This document shows positions 33,205 through 42,516 of a stretch of 64,000 nucleotides of DNA, in pieces; position 1 is the first letter of the stretch, and every line of letters starts with the position of its first letter. The notes under the pieces were generated by a model. It searched no databases, had not been told where the DNA came from, and saw nothing but the letters and a program-made list of their open reading frames with translations. Source of the stretch: DATAGZ01 sp036263455 (GTDB taxonomy: Bacteria; Pseudomonadota; Alphaproteobacteria; Dongiales; Dongiaceae); assembly GCA_036263455.1 (NCBI GenBank), contig DATAGZ010000009.1, positions 32,542 through 96,541 on the forward strand. Reading direction: 5' to 3'. Both the position numbers and the translations under genes were made by a program.

Positions 33205-33878
33205 CACGCCATGCCCAGCGCGGAGAAAAACGGCGCACCGTCGCTCGATCCCAGCGCCGTGGCGATGGCGTTTTCCGGATGCGGCATGAGTCCCAGCACG
33301 TTCCGCCGCGCATTGAACAGGCCGGCAATCGCATGGAGCGAACCGTTGACATCGGCCGCGCGTCCGTGGGCATCGCAGTAGCGGAACGCGACCTGGCCGT
33401 TAGCTTCGATCTCGCTGGCCATTTCGGGTGGAGCGAAGTAATTGCCGTCATGGTGGGCGATGGGCACGGTGATCACCTGCTGGTGCCGGTAGGCGCGGGT
33501 GAAGACGCTATCGGTTTGCTCGACCCGCATCTGGATAAAGCGGCAGATGAATTTCCGCTCGGCATTTGGACGCAGGATGCCCGGGAGGAGCCCCGCTTCG
33601 GTCAGAATCTGAAAGCCATTGCAGATGCCCAGAACGTAGCCGCCGCGTGCGGCATGCGCCCGCACCGCCGCCATGATCGGTGCGCGGGCCGCGATGGCGC
33701 CGGCGCGCAGATAATCCCCGTAGGCGAAGCCTCCTGGCAGGACGACGATATCGACGTCAGGCATGTCTGTCTCGCCATGCCACAGGAAAATCGGCGCAAT
33801 CCCCCCAAAGTCGCGCATCGCCCTGGCGACGTCCCGCTCCCGGTTGGAGCCGGGAAAGACGACGATGGCGGCCTTCAT
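33204..33878 (-). CDS. purQ: Phosphoribosylformylglycinamidine synthase glutaminase subunit PurQ
   Basis: A 224-residue class I glutamine amidotransferase feeding ammonia to PurL. The start MKAAIVVFPGSNRERDVARA is diagnostic, with LPGGFAYGDYLRAGAIAARA, the nucleophile-elbow Cys in GICNGFQILTEAGLLPG, and the His-Glu dyad near the C-terminus (PHPENAI). It overlaps purS by 4 nt and purL by 1 nt. Confidence 0.95.
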   Translation of the reverse strand: MKAAIVVFPGSNRERDVARAMRDFGGIAPIFLWHGETDMPDVDIVVLPGGFAYGDYLRAGAIAARAPIMAAVRAHAARGGYVLGICNGFQILTEAGLLPGILRPNAERKFICRFIQMRVEQTDSVFTRAYRHQQVITVPIAHHDGNYFAPPEMASEIEANGQVAFRYCDAHGRAADVNGSLHAIAGLFNARRNVLGLMPHPENAIATALGSSDGAPFFSALGMA

Positions 33879-34117
33879 TTGACCAGATCGACCCGATAAT
33901 TTTCGATGATGGTATTGGCGAGAAGGCGCTCGCACATGTCCTGGAGCATCGCCTGGGCCGCCCCTTCATCCATATCCGGCAAGGTGAGCTCGAAATATTT
34001 TCCCTGGCGCACATCGGCGACGCCGGCATGGCCCAGATGGTGGAGAGCCTGGCAGATCGCCTGGCCCTGCGGATCGAGAACGCCCGGTTTCAGGGTGACG
34101 TGAATCCGCGCCTTCAT
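33875..34117 (-). CDS. purS: Phosphoribosylformylglycinamidine synthase subunit PurS
   Basis: An 80-residue dimeric bridging subunit of the PurLQS complex. The sequence MKARIHVTLKPGVLDPQGQA, then ALHHLGHAGVADVRQGKYFE and LLANTIIENYRVDL, matches the family over its full length. It lies 1 nt after the purC stop and overlaps purQ by 4 nt, so it is translated in a coupled run. Confidence 0.95.
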   Translation of the reverse strand: MKARIHVTLKPGVLDPQGQAICQALHHLGHAGVADVRQGKYFELTLPDMDEGAAQAMLQDMCERLLANTIIENYRVDLVK

Positions 34118-34118
34118 T

Positions 34119-34889
34119 CTATTGCATGGTCTCCGGTCCCTTGAGATCGCGCGGCCCACCCTCGGGCAAAATACCCAGGCGGCGGGCGACCTCCTGGTAG
34201 GCCTCCTCGACATTGCCCAGATCGCGGCGGAAGCGGTCCTTGTCGAGCTTTTCGCCCGTGCGGATATCCCAAAGCCTGCAATTGTCCGGGCTGATCTCGT
34301 CGGCAAGCACGATGCGCATCTCCTCGGTCTCGGCATCGAAGAGCCGGCCGAATTCCAGCTTGAAATCCACCAGGCGCAGCCCGACCCCAAGGAAGAGGCC
34401 CGACAGAAAATCATTAGTGCGAAGCGCCAAGCCCATGATCTCATCGATCTCCTGGGGATTGGCCCAGCCGAAGGCGGTGATATGTTCCTCGGAAATCATC
34501 GGATCGCCGAGCTCGTCCGACTTGTAATAATATTCGACGATCGAGCGGGGCAGCGCGGCTCCTTCGGCCATGCCAAAGCGCTTGGCGAGCGAACCGGCTG
34601 CGACATTGCGCACCACCACTTCGAGCGGAACGATCTCGACTTCGCGCACCAGCTGCTCCCGCATGTTCAACCGACGCACGAAATGCGTCGGCACGCCCAT
34701 TTCCTGGAGGCGCTGCATGAGATATTCGGAAATGCGATTGTTGAGAACACCTTTACCGGTGATAACGCCGCGTTTCTGGTTGTTGAACGCGGTCGCGTCG
34801 TCCTTGAAATACTGGACGAGCGTTCCCGGCTCCGGCCCCTCGAACAGGACCTTGGCCTTGCCTTCATATATCCGGCGACGGCGGGTCAT
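34119..34889 (-). CDS. purC: Phosphoribosylaminoimidazole-succinocarboxamide synthase PurC
   Basis: A 256-residue SAICAR synthetase that joins aspartate to CAIR. Signatures: RRIYEGKAKVLFEGPEPGTL, FKDDATAFNNQKRG, GKGVLNNRISEYLMQRLQEM, VVRNVAAGSLAKRFG, EYYYKSDELGDPMISEEHI and DEISPDNCRLWD. The ATG at 34887-34889 is favoured because GGAAGG lies 5-6 nt before it; a GTG six nt upstream is too close to that site. It is the first gene of the unit purC-purS-purQ-purL-bolA-grxD. Confidence 0.95.
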   Translation of the reverse strand: MTRRRRIYEGKAKVLFEGPEPGTLVQYFKDDATAFNNQKRGVITGKGVLNNRISEYLMQRLQEMGVPTHFVRRLNMREQLVREVEIVPLEVVVRNVAAGSLAKRFGMAEGAALPRSIVEYYYKSDELGDPMISEEHITAFGWANPQEIDEIMGLALRTNDFLSGLFLGVGLRLVDFKLEFGRLFDAETEEMRIVLADEISPDNCRLWDIRTGEKLDKDRFRRDLGNVEEAYQEVARRLGILPEGGPRDLKGPETMQ

Positions 34890-34945
34890 AGACACCTTCC
34901 TTCGCCCTTCTTAGCAGGGGGCGCCGTCAATAGCCATGCGTATTA

Positions 34946-35647
34946 TCAATGCTTGGCGAGCGGGGTGCCTTGGCGGCTGGCCATGAAGCTCTTGGCGGTC
35001 TCGACCGCGACGGCGGCGTCCCGGCAATAGGCATCGGCGCCGATCGATTGAGCGAAGGCCTCGTTCAGCGGCGCGCCGCCCACCAGGACCACGTAATCGT
35101 TGCGTATACCGCGCTCGATCAGGGCGTCGATGACCACTTTCATATAAGGCATGGTGGTGGTGAGCAGCGCGGACATGCCGAGGATGTCGGGCCGGTGCTG
35201 CTCGATTGCCTCGAGATATTTCTCGACCGGATTGTTGATGCCGAGATCGACCACGTCGAAACCCGCGCCCTCCATCATCATCGCGACGAGATTCTTACCG
35301 ATATCGTGGATGTCGCCCTTGACGGTGCCGATCACCATCTTTCCCATCTTGGGCGCGCCGGTTTCGGCGAGCAGGGGGCGGAGAATGCCCATCCCGGCCT
35401 TCATCGCATTGGCGGCCAGGAGCACTTCGGGGACGAAGAGGATGCCGTCGCGGAAATCGACACCGACGATCCGCATGCCCTCGACCAGCGCCTTGGTCAG
35501 GATATCGTAGGGGGCCCAGCCGCGCTTGAGCAGGATATGAACGCTTTCCTCGATCTCCTCCTTCAGCCCATCATAGAGATCGTCATGTATCTGGGGAATG
35601 AGTTCGTCGTCGCTCAGCGCATTCAGATCCAGCGTGTCTTCCGCCAT
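34946..35647 (-). CDS. Corrinoid-binding methyltransferase protein (MtbC/MttC-like)
   Basis: A 233-residue cobalamin carrier protein. Residues ~1-90 form the helical cap domain (DELIPQIHDDLYDGLKEEIE, LFVPEVLLAANAMKAGMGIL); residues ~95-225 form the Rossmann B12-binding domain with the cobalt-ligand motif GDIHDIGKN, the GMSALLTTTMPYMKVVIDAL segment and VVLVGGAPLNEAFAQSIGAD. Such proteins shuttle methyl groups from methylamines or betaines to folate or CoM. No substrate methyltransferase lies next to it, which is unusual. Start MAEDTLDLN at 35645-35647, divergent from hutH. Confidence 0.9.
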   Translation of the reverse strand: MAEDTLDLNALSDDELIPQIHDDLYDGLKEEIEESVHILLKRGWAPYDILTKALVEGMRIVGVDFRDGILFVPEVLLAANAMKAGMGILRPLLAETGAPKMGKMVIGTVKGDIHDIGKNLVAMMMEGAGFDVVDLGINNPVEKYLEAIEQHRPDILGMSALLTTTMPYMKVVIDALIERGIRNDYVVLVGGAPLNEAFAQSIGADAYCRDAAVAVETAKSFMASRQGTPLAKH

Positions 35648-35742
35648 TGAGACCCCCCTTGTTCGGCCGAAAATGCCCGACTCGGGCTGATTTGACAAGG
35701 GTACAAATATCTTCTTCACTGCCCCGCCAACGGGAGGCTGCC

Positions 35743-37272
35743 ATGACCGATATCCTGATTCCGGGTCGGATGACCCTCGCCGACATCAAAGCCTATCGCG
35801 ACGGGATTGCCCGCACGGCGACCCTGGAAAAGCAGACGTGGCAGGCAATCGCTGCCAGCGCCGAAACCGTACAGGCCATCCTCGACCGGCACGAGGTGGT
35901 CTACGGCATCAATACCGGCTTCGGTTCATTGGCGAGCACGCATATCGAGGACGATCAGCTTGCCGAGTTGCAGCGACGGCTCGTCCTCTCGCATGCCGCG
36001 GGTTGGGGAGATCCGCTGTCCGCCGAGATCGTGCGCATGATCCTCATCCTCAAGATCAATGCGCTGGCGCGCGGCTTTTCGGGCGTGCGGCCAGTCGTCA
36101 TCGCGAATCTGATCGGGATGCTGGAGGCGGACATTCTCCCCATCATTCCGGCGCGCGGCTCGGTCGGCGCCTCGGGCGACCTCGCCCCGCTGGCACACCT
36201 CACCCTGGCGCTGATCGGAGAAGGCGACGTCATGGTCGGACCGGACCGCCTGCCGGCGCGGGACGCGCTCGCCGCCGCCGGTATGTCCCCGCTCCGGCTT
36301 GCCGCCAAGGAAGGCCTCGCCTTGCTCAATGGCACCCAGGTCTCCACCGCCCTCGCGCTGGAAGGTTATTACGCCGCGGGGCGCCTGTTAGCCACGGCGA
36401 TCCTGGCCGGGGCGTTGTCTACCGATGCGGCGCTGGGGTCAGACGTACCCTTCGATGCGCGCATCCACGCCCTGCGCGGCCATCCGGGCCAGATGGACGT
36501 CGCGGCGCTCCTGCGCACGCTCATGCAAGGCTCGCCGTTGCGGCAATCGCATCAGGACTGCGAACGGGTCCAGGATCCCTATTCGCTGCGCTGCCAGCCC
36601 CAGGTATTGGGGGCCAGCCTGGATATCATCCGGCAAGCGGGCGCGACGCTGGAGCGGGAGGCCAACGCCGTTTCCGATAACCCGCTGGTCTTCGCCGAGG
36701 AGCGCGCCATTCTGTCGGGCGGCAACTTCCATGCCGAGCCGGTCGCCTTCGCCGCCGACATGCTCGCCCTGGCCATCGCGGAAATCGGCGCCTTGTCCGA
36801 ACGGCGCACCGCCCTGCTGACCGACGCCAAGATGAGCGGCCTGCCGCCCTTCCTCGTCCCCGACCCCGGCGTGAATTCCGGTTTCATGATCGCCCACGTC
36901 ACCGCCGCCGCGGCCGCGTCCGACAACAAGGCGCTGGCGCACCCGGCGGTCGTCGACAGCCTGCCCACCTCGGCCAACCAGGAAGACCATGTCAGCATGG
37001 CCACCAATGGCGGGCTGCGCCTCCAGCCGATGGTGCAGAATACCCAGATCATCCTGGCCGTGGAATTGTTGGCCGCAGCCCAGGGGATCGATCTGCGGGC
37101 GCCGTTGCAGACCGGACCCCGACTGCGTCCGGCGATGGAACTGATCCGGCGGCACGCGGCCTTCTGGCGCGAGGACCGGTACATGGCGGCAGACATTGCG
37201 GCCTTACGTGAATTAGTGGCTGAAAACAGCTTTCTTCCCCTGATCGATATGGCAACGTTAGGATTGAATTAA
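35743..37272 (+). CDS. hutH: Histidine ammonia-lyase HutH
   Basis: A 509-residue MIO-containing lyase that removes ammonia from histidine to give urocanate. The cofactor-forming Ala-Ser-Gly lies in GSVGASGDLAPLAHL. Other histidase features: VVYGINTGFGSLASTHI, RLVLSHAAGWGDPL, and FHAEPVAFAADMLALAIAEI; these fit HutH better than Phe/Tyr lyases. GGGAGG precedes the ATG. The rest of the hut pathway (hutU, hutI, hutG) is absent from the window, so here it stands alone, divergent from the corrinoid protein gene. Confidence 0.93.
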   Translation: MTDILIPGRMTLADIKAYRDGIARTATLEKQTWQAIAASAETVQAILDRHEVVYGINTGFGSLASTHIEDDQLAELQRRLVLSHAAGWGDPLSAEIVRMILILKINALARGFSGVRPVVIANLIGMLEADILPIIPARGSVGASGDLAPLAHLTLALIGEGDVMVGPDRLPARDALAAAGMSPLRLAAKEGLALLNGTQVSTALALEGYYAAGRLLATAILAGALSTDAALGSDVPFDARIHALRGHPGQMDVAALLRTLMQGSPLRQSHQDCERVQDPYSLRCQPQVLGASLDIIRQAGATLEREANAVSDNPLVFAEERAILSGGNFHAEPVAFAADMLALAIAEIGALSERRTALLTDAKMSGLPPFLVPDPGVNSGFMIAHVTAAAAASDNKALAHPAVVDSLPTSANQEDHVSMATNGGLRLQPMVQNTQIILAVELLAAAQGIDLRAPLQTGPRLRPAMELIRRHAAFWREDRYMAADIAALRELVAENSFLPLIDMATLGLN

Positions 37273-37299
37273 CCTCGGGAAACGGCTAAGACGTCTTTC

Positions 37300-37719
37300 A
37301 TGATTAAATATGATCTTCGCTGCCAGGCCGGCCATATTTTCGATGCCTGGTTTCGCGACAGCGAAGTCGCGGATCGCCAATTGCGCAGCCGCCGCGTCGA
37401 ATGCATCCATTGCAGCAGCCGCACGGTCGAGAAAGCCATTATGGCGCCGCGGCTCGGCCGCCACGACGGCGAACCCCGCCATATCGTCGTTTCCCAGGAA
37501 GGGGAGACGATAAAAGAGCTCCTCCGGACCTTGCGCGAGCATATCGAAGGCAACTGCGATTATGTCGGTTCCGAATTCGCCGAAGAGGCGCGCCGACGCC
37601 ACGGCCAGGCCGAACCTCGCGGCATCTACGGCCAGGCCAGCCCCAAGGAACGCAACGAGCTGCACGAGGAAGGGATCCATACCGCGCTGATCCCCTGGAT
37701 TCCCAAAAACGACGCCTGA
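37300..37719 (+). CDS. DUF1178 family protein
   Basis: A 139-residue protein. The N-terminal zinc-ribbon-like half has YDLRCQAGHIFDAWFRDSE and VECIHCSSRTVEKAIMAPRL (Cys pairs C8/H11 and CxxC). The C-terminal half has RTLREHIEGNCDYVGSEFAE and the conserved RGIYGQAS with EGIHTALIPWIP. The family is common in Alphaproteobacteria and of unknown function. It follows hutH by 27 nt on the same strand. Confidence 0.88.
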   Translation: MIKYDLRCQAGHIFDAWFRDSEVADRQLRSRRVECIHCSSRTVEKAIMAPRLGRHDGEPRHIVVSQEGETIKELLRTLREHIEGNCDYVGSEFAEEARRRHGQAEPRGIYGQASPKERNELHEEGIHTALIPWIPKNDA

Positions 37720-37918
37720 CATGGGCTGCGCCTATGTCTTAGTGCGATTTCTCCGTAAAATTAGATGCTGCGGCGGCATCGCGGGCAGCTTGACCCTCTC
37801 CGCGCACGCCGCCAATAGCCCGGCCGATCACTGTCCGCTTATACCGAAAAATTGACCAGCGCGCCATAACTTGACCGCATTGCGCCAAGATGACATTAAG
37901 ACGCCCTCAGGAGGCGAG

Positions 37919-38281
37919 ATGACAGCTATTTCCCGAGTGGCGGCAGGAGTATTGTGTGCTTTTCTGCTGGCTCATGCCGGACCGGCACGGGCCCACGCCA
38001 TCGTCGTGCAATCTCAACCGCAGCAGGGAGCGAGCGTCTCGCTGGGAGACATGACCGCGACCGTCACGTTCTCCGAACGGATCGACGTCAAGAGATCCCG
38101 CTTCCTGCTCGTGGATGACACCCAAGCCAGCCTGGCCGTGCCCATTGCCGAGGGCGACAGCCCCACCCGCGTCACCGCAACCCTGCATATCGCGCATTCC
38201 GGCGCCTATCGCCTGCGCTGGCAGGTACTGGCGATCGATGGACATGTCACCCGGGGCGATATTCTCTTTAGTGCGAAGTAG
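37919..38281 (+). CDS. copC: CopC-domain periplasmic copper-binding protein
   Basis: A 120-residue protein with a signal peptide (residues 1-25, cleavage near GPARA-H) and one CopC beta-barrel domain. The mature N-terminal His (HAIVVQSQPQQGASV) is the typical Cu(II) ligand, with further ligands in FSERIDV and the C-terminal WQVLAIDGHVTRGDILF. AGGAGG lies just before the ATG. It lies 2 nt before copD; the pair handles copper uptake or tolerance. The 37720-37918 gap shows TTGACC boxes but no convincing promoter. Confidence 0.9.
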   Translation: MTAISRVAAGVLCAFLLAHAGPARAHAIVVQSQPQQGASVSLGDMTATVTFSERIDVKRSRFLLVDDTQASLAVPIAEGDSPTRVTATLHIAHSGAYRLRWQVLAIDGHVTRGDILFSAK

Positions 38282-38283
38282 CC

Positions 38284-39930
38284 ATGGCGCTGCTCATCGA
38301 TGTATTCGGTTTCCTTAGTGTCTTGCTGGCCGGCTTGACGAGAACCGCTCAATGCGTCGTCCTCGGCACCGCCCTTTTCAGCGTCCTGATCGCGCCTCTG
38401 GGGCTGGAATTGGATGGCCCCGAGGCCGCCTTGCTCAAGCAAAGGCTCCTGCGCTGCGGAACGCTTACGACAGCGGGACTCTTTTTTCTAGTATGCATAG
38501 GTCTCATTCTGCATTTTGCCCTCCTGCACGGGTCGCTGGAACTCCCGGTGCTCGATTCCCTTACCGACAATTTCTCGGTGATGTGGGGGCTACGCTTTGC
38601 CTTCACCTTCATGCTGATGCTCCGGTTCATGCGCGGCAAAATGGATGTCTGGCTGGTCGTGCTCGCCCTCGGCGACTTGGCGTGCGGTGTCGGCATTTCC
38701 CACGCCGCCGCGCGCCTCGATGAGCGCTCGCTCCTCCTCGTTATCACCGCCTTGCATCATCTCGGCGCCGGCATGTGGATCGGCGGACTGCCTGCCTTCC
38801 TGATCGCCTTGAACAGCGTGGTGGATGGTGGCGTGCGCGCGGCGATCGGACGGCGATATTCCCACCTCTCGATCGTCTCGGTTCTGGCCATTGCGGGTTC
38901 GGGGATCGCCATGGCCGTGCTTTATGGCGGATCGCCCCAGGCGTTATACGGCACCGCCTATGGCGCGATGATGGGAACCAAGGTGATTCTGTTCGGTTCC
39001 CTGCTTATGCTCGGTCTGGGCAATTTCCTGATGGTGCGGCGGCTCGCTCACGATCCCGCCCTCCCCTATCTCCGCATCAAGCGCTTCGTCGAGGTCGAAC
39101 TGGGCATTGGCATCGCGATTTTTTTCGGCGCGGCATCCATGACGTCGCTTCCGCCCGCTATCGATCTGGTCGACGGACGGGCAAGCTTCGCGGAGATCAC
39201 CGAACGGATGACGCCGATCTGGCCCTCGCTGAAGAGTCCCACCATCGACGATCTGGCCATCTATGTCACCCAGCGCAAGCTCGATACGGAGGCCGCCGCG
39301 CGCGGCACCGCGGCGGCCTCGGCTTATGAACCGGGAACCGGCATCGCCGCGCCGCGCAATGCCGCCGATATCAAATGGTCGGAATATAACCACCATTGGT
39401 CGGGCATTATCGTCATGCTGATCGGTTTCCTTGCCTTTCTCGACCGTGCGCTGGGACTACGCTGGGCGCGCCACTGGCCGCTCGCTTACCTCCTGCTGGC
39501 GGTTTTTCTTTTCATTCGCTCCGAGCCTGAATTCTGGCCCATCGGCACCCTGAGCTTCGCCCAGAGCATCCGCGACCCCGAATTCCTCCAGCACAAGGTG
39601 TTCATTACGCTCATTTCCGCCTTCGCCTTGTTCGAATGGGCGGTGCGCCAGCAATGGCTGACCCGGCCCTGGGCGAGCTATGTTTTTCCCTTCTGCTGCG
39701 CCGGCGCAGGGACGTTCCTGCTCGCCCACCAGCATTCGCTCGCCAACGTGAAGGATTTGCTGCTCATCGAATATACGCATATTCCCCTGGCGGTCTTCGG
39801 CATCTGGGCCGGCTGGGCGCGCTGGCTGGACCTGCGTATGGATGGCAGGGTCCGGGTGTGGGCAGGCCGCGCATGGCCGGTGCTTTTCTTCCTGGTTGGC
39901 GTATCCCTCTTCGTCTACCGAGAAATTTAG
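38284..39930 (+). CDS. copD: CopD-type copper transport membrane protein
   Basis: A 548-residue protein with many membrane segments. The N-terminal ~300 residues contain the CopD domain (FGFLSVLLAGLTRTAQCVVL, ALHHLGAGMWIGGLPAF, and MGTKVILFGSLLMLGLGNFL) with membrane histidines that could bind copper. The C-terminal ~200 residues form a second membrane block (HWSGIIVMLIGFLAFLDRAL, YVFPFCCAGAGTFLLAHQHS). Both parts resemble long CopD proteins of Alphaproteobacteria. It directly precedes hpnN: the TAG stop abuts the hpnN ATG. Confidence 0.85.
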   Translation: MALLIDVFGFLSVLLAGLTRTAQCVVLGTALFSVLIAPLGLELDGPEAALLKQRLLRCGTLTTAGLFFLVCIGLILHFALLHGSLELPVLDSLTDNFSVMWGLRFAFTFMLMLRFMRGKMDVWLVVLALGDLACGVGISHAAARLDERSLLLVITALHHLGAGMWIGGLPAFLIALNSVVDGGVRAAIGRRYSHLSIVSVLAIAGSGIAMAVLYGGSPQALYGTAYGAMMGTKVILFGSLLMLGLGNFLMVRRLAHDPALPYLRIKRFVEVELGIGIAIFFGAASMTSLPPAIDLVDGRASFAEITERMTPIWPSLKSPTIDDLAIYVTQRKLDTEAAARGTAAASAYEPGTGIAAPRNAADIKWSEYNHHWSGIIVMLIGFLAFLDRALGLRWARHWPLAYLLLAVFLFIRSEPEFWPIGTLSFAQSIRDPEFLQHKVFITLISAFALFEWAVRQQWLTRPWASYVFPFCCAGAGTFLLAHQHSLANVKDLLLIEYTHIPLAVFGIWAGWARWLDLRMDGRVRVWAGRAWPVLFFLVGVSLFVYREI

Positions 39931-42516
39931 ATGATCGAGCGCTGGGTCGGCGCGCTTGCGCAATTCTGTGCCCGCCACGCCCTCGGCATGGTCCTGGTCG
40001 CACTAGCCGCTTCGATCGGTTGCGGCTTCTATACCGCCTCTCATCTCGCCATCGACACCAACACCGGCAACCTGGTCGGTCCAGACGAACGCTGGCACAT
40101 CACCCTCAATCATTATCGCGCCGAGTTCCCGCAATTCACCGACAGCCTTCTGCTCGTCATCGATGCGACCACACCCGACATGGCCGATATCGCGACAACC
40201 GAACTCGTCGCCGATCTCAAGACACGCCCTGACCTCTTTCCCTATATCAGTGCTTACGAAAGCAGCGATTTTTTCCGCAGAAACGGCTTCCTGTTCCTGT
40301 CGCGCGACGAACTGCGACGCGTGCTGGATGCGAGCATCAAGGCGCAGCCCTTCCTCGCCAGTTTGGCCGCCGATCCCTCGCTGCGCGGTCTGGTCAAGAC
40401 CCTCAATCTCGCGCTGGAAGGATTGGCCCAGCATGCCGGCGATGCCGTGCAAATCCGCCCCGCTCTCGCCCGCATGAATGAGACGGCGCTGCGCGCCCTC
40501 GCCCATGACGCCACACCTTTTTCCTGGCGCAGCCTCATTCTAGGCGAAAGCCACGATCCTCACGCCACGCGCCATGTCATCGTCACCAATATCACCCGCA
40601 ACTTCAGCGAATTACAGCCGGCCCGCCAGGCGCTGTCCTTCGCACGGGCCGCTTTCGCCCGGCACCATTTCGACGCGGCGGGCGCGACCCTCAGGCTCAC
40701 CGGCGAGACGGCGCTGGAAGATGAAGAGTTCGCCACGGTCGCCCAAGGTATGGGTATCGCGCTCGTCATGTCGGTGCTTCTCGTGCTGGCGCTGCTATTC
40801 TTTGCTCTGCGCTCGGTCCGCACCATCGTCGCGACCTTCGTTACCCTTCTTCTCGGCCTGGTCTACACCCTGACTTTCGCGGCCCTGTTCATCGGATCGC
40901 TTAATTTGATCTCGGTGGCCTTCGCGGTCATGTTTATCGGCCTGTCGATCGATTTCGGCATTCAATTCGGTGTACGATTCCATCAGGAGCTGGGCGAGAA
41001 TCCCCAGCGAGACACGATCTTCTTGCGGACCGCTGGTCACATGGCGCGCCCCCTTGTTCTTGCCGCAATGGCAATTGCACTGGGTTTCCTGTCTTTTCTC
41101 CCCACCAGCTATCGTGGCGTTTCCGAACTGGGCATGATCGCCGGCGCGGGCATGCTGATTACGCTCGTCCTCAATCTCACCCTGCTTCCCGCGCTCCTCG
41201 CGTTGCTGCGCTCGGGACGGCGTCACCGCGACATGGGGCTCTCCTGGGCGCGGCCGGTCGACCGCTTCGTGATCGCGCGGCGCGGCTGGCTGCTGGCCGG
41301 CTGGATCGTCGCAGGACTCATCGGCATCCTCAGCCTGCTCAACCTGCGGTTCGACTTCAACCCCCTCCATCTCAAGGACCGGGCGAGCGAATCGGTTGCG
41401 GCTCTCTACGACATCGCACAGGACAAGTTCTATACGCCCTACCCGGCGGTCCTGCTTGCATCCTCCAGCGACGCTTTGCGCCTCAAACGGGCGGCGCTCG
41501 AAAAGCTGCCCGAAGTCGATGCGGTCATCGGCGAGGACAGCTTCGTCCCGGAAGATCAGCCGGCCAAGCTGGACATGATTGCCGACGCACGCGACCTCTT
41601 GAGCCTAAGCCTCGACCCGCCCGAGATAGCACCGAGCCCGGATGCGGCGCAGCTGCGCGCCGCAATCGCTACCATGATCGGGGCACTGCACAAGGTTGAG
41701 GGAATCGTCCCCGAGGCCGCGCCGCTCGCCTCCAGCCTGACACGGATCGCCGCGGCACCCGATGGCACGGTTCTGCTCTTCAACCGGCAGATGACGCGCG
41801 GACTGGCGCAGCAGATTGCCGATCTCAAGAGCGCGCTCGAGGCCCAGCCGGTCAGCGCCGACAGCCTGCCCGAGGATCTGCGCCGGGACTGGGTCGCCCC
41901 CGACGGAACCCATCTCCTGCTCGCAATTCCTTCCGGCAACAGTGACAATTCCGACGAATTGGCGCGCTTCGTCCGCGCCGTCGCGCGGGTCGACCCCGAT
42001 GCGACCGGTCCGGCGGTGCAAATCTATGAATCCGCCCGTGACATCGTCGCTTCCTTTCGCATCGCCACCATCGCCGCGCTGGTGGCAATCGCGGTCCTGC
42101 TCTATGCCCTGCTACGCCGGTGGCGGGATGTCAGCTTCGTAGTGGTGCCGCTGATGATTGCGGCCTGCGTCACTTGCTTGATCGCCCGTATATTCGCGAT
42201 CGAGCTCAATTTCGCCAATATCATCGCTTTGCCGCTCCTGCTCGGGATCGGCGTGGCGTTCAATATCTATTTCGTGGTGAACTGGCGGCGCGGCATTACC
42301 CAGCCACTCCAGACTCCGACGGCGCGCGCCGTATTCTACAGCGCGCTTACCACCATGTCCTCGTTCGCGAGCTTGGCGGCCTCCCAGCATCGCGGCACCG
42401 CCAGCATGGGATTGTTGCTGCTGATCGGACTGACCGTCACCCTCGCTGCCACCTGGTTCTTTCTGCCACCACTCATGGGACCCCCGCCCAGCCGCGAGGG
42501 CGACGTCACGTCCTAA
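39931..42516 (+). CDS. hpnN: Hopanoid exporter HpnN (RND superfamily)
   Basis: An 861-residue RND/MMPL protein that moves hopanoids to the outer membrane. Layout: one membrane helix, a ~260-residue periplasmic domain, five helices (LVMSVLLVLALLFFALRSVR to LLPALLALLRSG), a second helix and periplasmic domain (~425-680), then five helices. The segment VMFIGLSIDFGIQFGVRFHQ carries the RND motif. The start MIERWVGALAQFCARHALGM and TNTGNLVGPDERWH fit HpnN. No other hpn gene is in the window. The gene overlaps the convergent GNAT gene by 11 nt. Confidence 0.87.
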   Translation: MIERWVGALAQFCARHALGMVLVALAASIGCGFYTASHLAIDTNTGNLVGPDERWHITLNHYRAEFPQFTDSLLLVIDATTPDMADIATTELVADLKTRPDLFPYISAYESSDFFRRNGFLFLSRDELRRVLDASIKAQPFLASLAADPSLRGLVKTLNLALEGLAQHAGDAVQIRPALARMNETALRALAHDATPFSWRSLILGESHDPHATRHVIVTNITRNFSELQPARQALSFARAAFARHHFDAAGATLRLTGETALEDEEFATVAQGMGIALVMSVLLVLALLFFALRSVRTIVATFVTLLLGLVYTLTFAALFIGSLNLISVAFAVMFIGLSIDFGIQFGVRFHQELGENPQRDTIFLRTAGHMARPLVLAAMAIALGFLSFLPTSYRGVSELGMIAGAGMLITLVLNLTLLPALLALLRSGRRHRDMGLSWARPVDRFVIARRGWLLAGWIVAGLIGILSLLNLRFDFNPLHLKDRASESVAALYDIAQDKFYTPYPAVLLASSSDALRLKRAALEKLPEVDAVIGEDSFVPEDQPAKLDMIADARDLLSLSLDPPEIAPSPDAAQLRAAIATMIGALHKVEGIVPEAAPLASSLTRIAAAPDGTVLLFNRQMTRGLAQQIADLKSALEAQPVSADSLPEDLRRDWVAPDGTHLLLAIPSGNSDNSDELARFVRAVARVDPDATGPAVQIYESARDIVASFRIATIAALVAIAVLLYALLRRWRDVSFVVVPLMIAACVTCLIARIFAIELNFANIIALPLLLGIGVAFNIYFVVNWRRGITQPLQTPTARAVFYSALTTMSSFASLAASQHRGTASMGLLLLIGLTVTLAATWFFLPPLMGPPPSREGDVTS

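Noticed and set aside
33180..33206. GCGCGC run between purQ and purL as a regulatory or Z-DNA element
   Set aside because: It is short, lies inside the start of purL, and is explained by Arg-Ala codons (RARA) in a high-GC genome.
35648..35742. TTGACA at ~35693 as the hutH promoter
   Set aside because: The sequence 17 nt downstream (TTCACT) is a poor -10 box; the region may be controlled, but this pair does not support a call.
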